NCBI GenBank assembly: GCA_037783545.1
Contig: JBBELK010001097.1
Location: 1-64,000, forward strand
Source: Henricia sp. BOLD:AAB3569
Lineage: Eukaryota; Echinodermata; Asteroidea; Spinulosida; Echinasteridae
Direction of reading: 5' to 3'
Length of the DNA: 64,000 nucleotides
Part shown: piece by piece, positions 58,891 to 64,000 of the stretch
Numbering within the stretch: position 1 is the stretch's first letter
How the letters are laid out: each line of letters begins with the position of its first letter
Position numbers and translations under genes: made by a program
Notes under the pieces: model-generated
Seen by the model: only the letters and a program-made list of their open reading frames with translations
The model's database searches: none
Told to the model about the DNA's origin: nothing

Positions 58891-59135
58891 TACTGCAAAC
58901 ACTGTGGTGTTAAATTAACACCGGTGGTGTTGTCTTATATAGATACCAAGTCTGGTGTTAAAATTTAACAATATGGATGTTAGTTTTTATTCCTCAATTG
59001 GAATAAATGCATTATTTTTAACACCCTAGGTGTTAAAACTAATACTTGTGGTGTTGGTATCTATATATTGTGGCTTGGTATCTATATATACGACAACACC
59101 ACTGGTATTAATTAAACACCACAGTTTTTGCAGTG
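58891..59135. mobile_element. MITE with ACTGTGGTGTT inverted ends
   Basis: The ends ACTGCAAACACTGTGGTGTT and the inverse of ...AACACCACAGTTTTTGCAGT extend over about 55 bp, through GGTGGTGTTGTC and ATAGATACCA, with a few differences. Non-coding. Confidence 0.85.
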
Positions 59136-59202
59136 TGTAATACGTTAATGTTAACAAAGAGCAAGAAAAAATAAACCGGTTTTATACGAAGAAGGATTCC
59201 TT

Positions 59203-59549
59203 ATAAAGGATCGTGACCAGGTTTTTCCAAAAATTGAATTTCGGTCTAACCTAACAATCATGTAAAATACTTAATCCCTATCCATGGGAAGAAAAGAGGA
59301 AATTTCCAATCCGCAATTTGGATGTGGAAGCAAAACATTGGTGTAATCACTGCACTGCTTTATGTAACCGGATTGTTTATAGTTTACTAAACTTCGGTGG
59401 ATTTGTAACGATATCCCTAGAAATTTACGGATTGAAAGCGCGAAATTTCAGAATGGTAATGAGACAAATATGATGATGATATGGTATCAAAATCTCCTCA
59501 CCCATGAGAAAAATCGGGGGTAAAAAATTTAATCTGGTCACGCTCCTAG
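59203..59549 (+). mobile_element. MITE family TTAAAGGA, nearly complete copy
   Basis: Matches 58438-58756 from AAAGGATCGTGACCAG to AATCTGGTCACGCTCCTA. Confidence 0.75.
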
Positions 59550-59599
59550 ATCAACTTTTTTTGCGAAATCCCAGAATTAACAGCATTACAAACATGTTG

Positions 59600-59810
59600 G
59601 CAAACTAGCTAGAAATTTAAGCTACATAGATGCAGCAATGTATCATAAAACCTTTAAAATCCAGTCATATTTTTTGCGTCATTTAAATGCTAAAAAAATT
59701 TGAACCACCTTCAGTTTTTAATTTTCCACAGATTTGAACGATTTTGAATTAAATTTATGCGGTTTTTGTTAAAATTGCTATCAGTACTTAAAAGATGTAT
59801 TGTCCGTGCG
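59600..59810 (-). repeat. dispersed repeat R2 (minus, diverged)
   Basis: AGAAATTTAAGCTACATAGA, TGCAGCAATGTATC and AAATTGCTATCAGTACTTAA. Confidence 0.6.
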
Positions 59811-60230
59811 TTTTGGGTGTGGCACCTAGAAAAAAAGGGGGACAAATAAAAAAAAAAAAATTTAAATTGATATTTTGTCTAGAAACATAAAGATAATTCG
59901 CTTTCAAATGAGACATCAACGAAAAAAATCGACCAACGTTAGTTATCGAACAACTACTGTCAATATTTCGAATTATTGGCGGTCCGCCAATAATTCAACT
60001 TACGGAAAGGCGTAGACTTGCCCAAGTCTGATCCCCCGTGTTTGGTTTGTAATGCGCAGCGTACAGCACGCCCTCTGGGCTGATGGCCTGTCTTATCTTA
60101 TTTCTTCTGTCTCAGAAAATCTTCCGAGACAAAAAAAAGAGATTTGACAGGCCGCCAGTCCAGAGGGCGCGCTGTACGCTGCGCATTACAGACCAAACAC
60201 AGACTTGGGCAAGTCTAGGCAAGGCGCAAA
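59760..60230 (-). mobile_element. repeat C, uninterrupted copy, with foldback
   Basis: Reverse of 3650-4245 without its MITEs. 60010-60215 is itself a foldback: GACTTGCCCAAGTCTG...GTTTGTAATGCGCAGCGTAC and the inverse on the right. Confidence 0.8.
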
Positions 60231-60664
60231 ACTGATCGTAAAAAACGGCGTTTTTCACAGGGTTGCCGATGTCGAAAATACAAAGTATAATTTGTTTCGT
60301 TAAAATAAAATTTGCTGAGAACCATCGGCAATATAACTTTAACTATGGTATTTCTTGTCAACCTATAAAATAAAATGTTTGAATTTTGGGTCATTGCAAA
60401 TGGTATAATGGCCTTTAACAAAAATGACTATACAAACGACCCTAAAACACACAGGGTTTGCATTAATGAAAGCCATTTTTAAACGATATATGTGAAAAGA
60501 AGTTTCCTAAGTGATTATATAGCGTCCATTCACCAAAAGCATTATTTAAAAAGAGGTAATTTTTCAAACACAGTCAGCCGTTTCGTATAAGAGTTAATAT
60601 TTTCATCTAAATTTTAAACTACATTTGCTTGATAATATCTCATAAAAATGACAACATTTATATA

Positions 60665-60945
60665 TCCTTCTTAAAGGTAGTATATGATTGGTAAACCGTT
60701 ACAAATAGTTTCATCCCCCTGTGTGATTGAAGGTATGCATGATTAAAACCAACCTGAGCAAAAATCAGCTCCGTACTTCGTCTAACTTTTGAGAAAACAG
60801 TCAACAAATGGTTTACAGATACTTCGCCCCAAAACCACTTCGCCCTGAACCACGGCCTGTGCACGAAGTTGTTTTGAGGTCGAAGTGGCATTTGGGCGAG
60901 GTAGTGTTTGAACGAAGTGGTTTTGGGGCGAAATGTTTTATCTGT
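60665..60945 (-). mobile_element. palindromic TTCGCCCC element, partial reversed copy
   Basis: GTATATGATTGGTAAACCGT...CAACCTGAGCAAAAATCAGC, then ACTTCGCCCCAAAACCACTT and the inverted arm to 60940. Confidence 0.8.
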
Positions 60946-61380
60946 GCAAAAAGGCTCATAACTAAAGGTACAACCGTAGGTGCTTTAAAATGTGGGGGAT
61001 GCGGGTTAACTGGCGCTTTCTGAAAATTACATACTTAATATCCAGACCACGCAATAAATACATCGAAATGACTTTCTGGTGACAATTAAACATTGGCATA
61101 ATATTATACGCAGCGAGATAGATCGTGAAAATGTGATTGAAAATACAAGCTATATATTTATAAAATAATTTAAAGGTCGACATTACTAGCTCTCACTGTT
61201 ATTCTCGGAGCTATATAGGACACAAATCGGTTCGAAACCAGAAATTACTTTGAAATGTCTTATTTTCTTAATTTAAGATTATGCGACCAATCCCTTGCTC
61301 ATCATTGTAAAACAATATCATCTCGGAGGTCCATTTCAACTATAATTTTTAAGATTTAGTATAATGGTGAAGATTTCGTA
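60946..61380. other. intergenic, no gene seen
   Basis: Apparently unique. Confidence 0.45.
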
Positions 61381-61575
61381 TATAATAATAATAATAATAT
61401 AAATAGCGCAACGTTTCCACCCTCAAGGGCGCTCAAGGCGCTGAAATACAAATTACACACTATTAAAGAAAACTACATTTGTTCAAATGCCTTGTGCATG
61501 AGATGGGTTTTGAGACATGATTTGAAAGAGGATAGTGTATCACTTGATCTGATCTGAAAGGGCAATATATAGCCG
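61381..61575 (-). mobile_element. SINE tail with (TAA)n
   Basis: ATAATAATAATAATATAAATA, GCGCAACGTTTCC...GGGCGCTCAAGGCGCTGAAA and TTTTGAGACATGATTTGAAAG are typical of an invertebrate SINE 3' region in reverse. Related text is at 8915-9175 and 55560. Confidence 0.55.
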
Positions 61576-62217
61576 TTAACATATAATTGATATACATGTA
61601 TTGGACACGTCGAGTCCAACAGATTTTCTAACTTTTTGGGACCCGAATCGCTTTTAGTTATGGCTTTGCCTATTTTTTTATGTTCCCATTACAAGTCTTG
61701 ACATAAACTCGGAACATCAAAGTATTAATTTACGTTATGATCGCTTTATTGTTTTGAGTTCTCGGAAAGATGTCGACTATACATACAACACTGCCGCAAT
61801 CATGTATCGCGCGTACATCGACTGTCCAACGCAGGACACATAACAAGCTCTCAACGAATTAACAAAAAAGATCTCAGTTATTGTGAATGTTTAAAACTGA
61901 AATATGTGAAAGGATTTTTGTGCTTTTCATTAAGGCGTAATCACATAGTTTCGGTGACAATCAAGAGTCTATAATGTTTATACTTACTAGCCCGCCCGTC
62001 TGCAACAAAACCGCATGCATGCGTTTGCTTTCTGCAACCATATTTTGCGCACAAAAACGATGCCCATTATTTTGGCAATTAATTCTACAAATTACTCTAA
62101 TTTTGCAATATTTTTCTGGCAGTATGCATGGATACAACTAAATTATAAATCTACATCTATGTATTTTAAAAGTTTCAAACGGCAGATGTATTTTGTAAAA
62201 GTCTAGAGTCATTTCAT
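61576..62217. other. intergenic, no gene seen
   Basis: Apparently unique. Confidence 0.45.
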
Positions 62218-62452
62218 CACGAGCTTGCTGGCTTATATTCGCCGGTACTTACTTTAATTCCCGGTTTGCATGACATGCAGTGCTCCCCTGGATAGGACGC
62301 CAGTCCATTATAGGTTTACCTCAGCAGTTATGAGTTTTGTTTTCACCAACCAGTATCTGCTGGCTCCAGTTTACACATGGGTGGGGAGAGACATTGTGGA
62401 GTAAAGTGTCTTGTCTAGGGACACAACACGCGTGCTGCAGTGACCGGGGAAC
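62218..62452 (-). mobile_element. SINE, GACGCCAGTCCATTA copy lacking tRNA head
   Basis: Matches the core of 57026-57325 (GCCAGTCCATTATAGGTTTA, GTTTACACATGGGTGGGGAG, GTGTCTTGTCTAGGGACACA). The tRNA-like end is lost after CAGTGACCGGGG. Confidence 0.8.
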
Positions 62453-63820
62453 CAATATAGTTTACTATATACTGTCACAAATTCCTGTAAAATTACGGCA
62501 ATTTTTACAGTGTATTTTGCACGTGTATTTTATATTACCTCACAAATATTCCTAGTTTGGTGATTTTATCTGCAGGGACCAGGCCTAAACGGTAACACGC
62601 CTGTCGGTATGAGCGATGCTCCATACCTGCCACATTAAGAGCATTATTTTGAGGACGTACAATGAAAAAGGATACTGAATATAATTTCTAATTTTTTTAC
62701 ATTTTACTGATCGCGCCGAGTTATGCCGTTTAACTCCGTTAAAAGAAGAATAATTATTTCGGCAATCGAAGCATTATTTGGAAGTTTCATTTTTTAAAAT
62801 CTGGAAAGGAAAACGCCGATTGACGCCGATAAGTGTTGCATATTGTACATGTACGTCGCCATATTTTTGAGGTAAATGTTAATATTGGATTTTTTGAAAA
62901 TTACGAGAACACATCTGCCGCATTTTTAAACATTAAATCGATTTTCACAACAAAAAAACGGAATAGGACATACGGAAACCTTTTTATAAAAAAATAATAA
63001 TAAAGTGTCATGCGAATGTAAAATGGAGCATTTTTAAAATAGATAAAAGAGCACGATTTGAAAGGCAGAAGGAATCATAAATTGGATTGTAAACAGTCCA
63101 GAAAAAAACCAAGTCCCTTGAAATTAATCAGAGGTCTTCTCGAGGACTGATTCGCGAGTGCGGCACTCTGCTCTGTCTCAAACGAGCAGCAAAGCGAATA
63201 AAAGATGTATGTATAAACAAGACGGGGACAAGTGTGCGACACTTATAAGAATTGCAGCCATACTTAGGAAGGAGAGAATCTCTCTACGCCAACGACCCCG
63301 ACTCCCTGTAAATAAACCTCCTTCGGTACCCCCATTGCTGGCTCTCCAAACCAAAGTCAAGCACAATTCCTTCTGCCCAAGTGCTCAAGCGCGCACTCTC
63401 GGCTAAGTCAAGACCCTTACCCGTTCTCCAGGAGCCCTGATCAGCTCAATGCGATAGGAGGAGTTCCCTCAATCGTCCGGACGAGGACCGTGTGCTCTAG
63501 AGAAACAACGAGGCGAAAATGAGGTGAAGTGAGAGGACGGGAGGCGAAGAGCAAGATGTTAAGAGGGGGAGGAGGTGGAGGGGGAAATTTTGCAGCCCAA
63601 GAGCCGTGGAATGAGTCGTGATGTCGTTCCGCCCACTGCTCTCTATCGGGCGGTGATCGCCATGTAGACTTGACACGAGATAGAGCACGTGTTGACACAG
63701 TCAATGGTCGAATCGCTACGAGGACTCCCCTCTGTTCATACAACTCCCTTTGCCTATCCGCCAGTTTTACACTTGTTTTATGCGCAATATCTATACATCG
63801 CTTTTTTCCCTCTATATATG
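62453..63820. other. intergenic, no gene seen
   Basis: A+T-rich to about 63.1 kb, then CpG-richer unique DNA. Frames at 63158-63406 and 63441-63905 are unsupported. Confidence 0.4.
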
Positions 63821-63822
63821 TC

Positions 63823-63824
<2 letters not shown>

Positions 63825-63853
<29 letters not shown>
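63825..63853. repeat. poly-C run of 29
   Basis: This is the longest homopolymer in the window. The Pro-rich and Gly-rich frames across it are artefacts. Confidence 0.95.
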
Positions 63854-64000
63854 GCCCCCTCTCTACTCTTCTGCTTTCGTGTTTCGGCAGCGCAAAGCCC
63901 GCCATATGCTTCTCGCAATAATTGTCAATAATGCTGAGCGCCCTACACGATGACTGGGGCGCAATATGTTTGGCGCGCGCGCGAAGATGACGCGCTGTTG

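Noticed and set aside
63441-63953. Gly-rich and Pro-rich frames at the right edge
   Set aside because: They cross the 29-base C run and share no domain.

Overview
This window is animal nuclear DNA. It is intron-bearing, low in coding density, about 40% GC, and full of short dispersed repeats, miniature inverted-repeat elements and tRNA-derived SINEs. The only gene I can support is a two-exon NK2-class homeobox gene on the minus strand, an orthologue of Nkx2-2 / Drosophila vnd. Its protein was assembled by matching a GTGAGT donor to a phase-compatible acceptor. It carries the TN (tinman/EH1-like) motif, the Nkx2.2-specific DNPYTRWL motif, a homeodomain with Tyr54, the NK2-specific domain and a C-terminal PWTW. 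Together with the repeat content (long G/C homopolymers, SINEs with a shared CCTGGG...GTGCCTTG...CAAGG core), this suggests an invertebrate deuterostome, perhaps an echinoderm or hemichordate. I cannot fix the species.

Layout: 1-33.3 kb is non-coding and lies 3' of the gene. It is a mosaic of repeats and stretches of unique, locally CpG-rich DNA. 33.3-38.5 kb is the nkx2-2 locus: exon 2 at 33675-34372, a 3.35-kb intron holding a repeat with a nested MITE, exon 1 at 37724-37973, and a GC-rich 5' flank. 38.5-64 kb is non-coding 5' flank, with an ACGACAAATG-type minisatellite, a 32-bp minisatellite, a GTTAAC-rich patch, foldback elements and several SINEs. No other member of the deuterostome pharyngeal cluster (nkx2-1, msxlx, pax1/9, slc25a21, foxA) is visible. 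The gene sits in a desert of at least about 33 kb on one side and 26 kb on the other, as expected for a developmental regulator with distant control elements.

The most informative repeat evidence comes from filled and empty sites within the window. A Tc1/mariner-type MITE (28300-28519), a pair of MITEs (3778-4054), a TIR element (5455-5684), a SINE (20745-21021) and a MITE with 38-bp perfect ends inside the nkx2-2 intron (35531-35975) each lie inside an older repeat. For most of them a second, uninterrupted copy of that older repeat is present elsewhere in the window.

Limits: there is no LINE, LTR or transposase coding sequence that I can recognise, no functional tRNA or rRNA, and no CRISPR. 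Open reading frames of 60-170 codons outside the homeobox gene look like chance or lie in tandem repeats. The candidate control regions are inferred only from composition and the absence of repeats.
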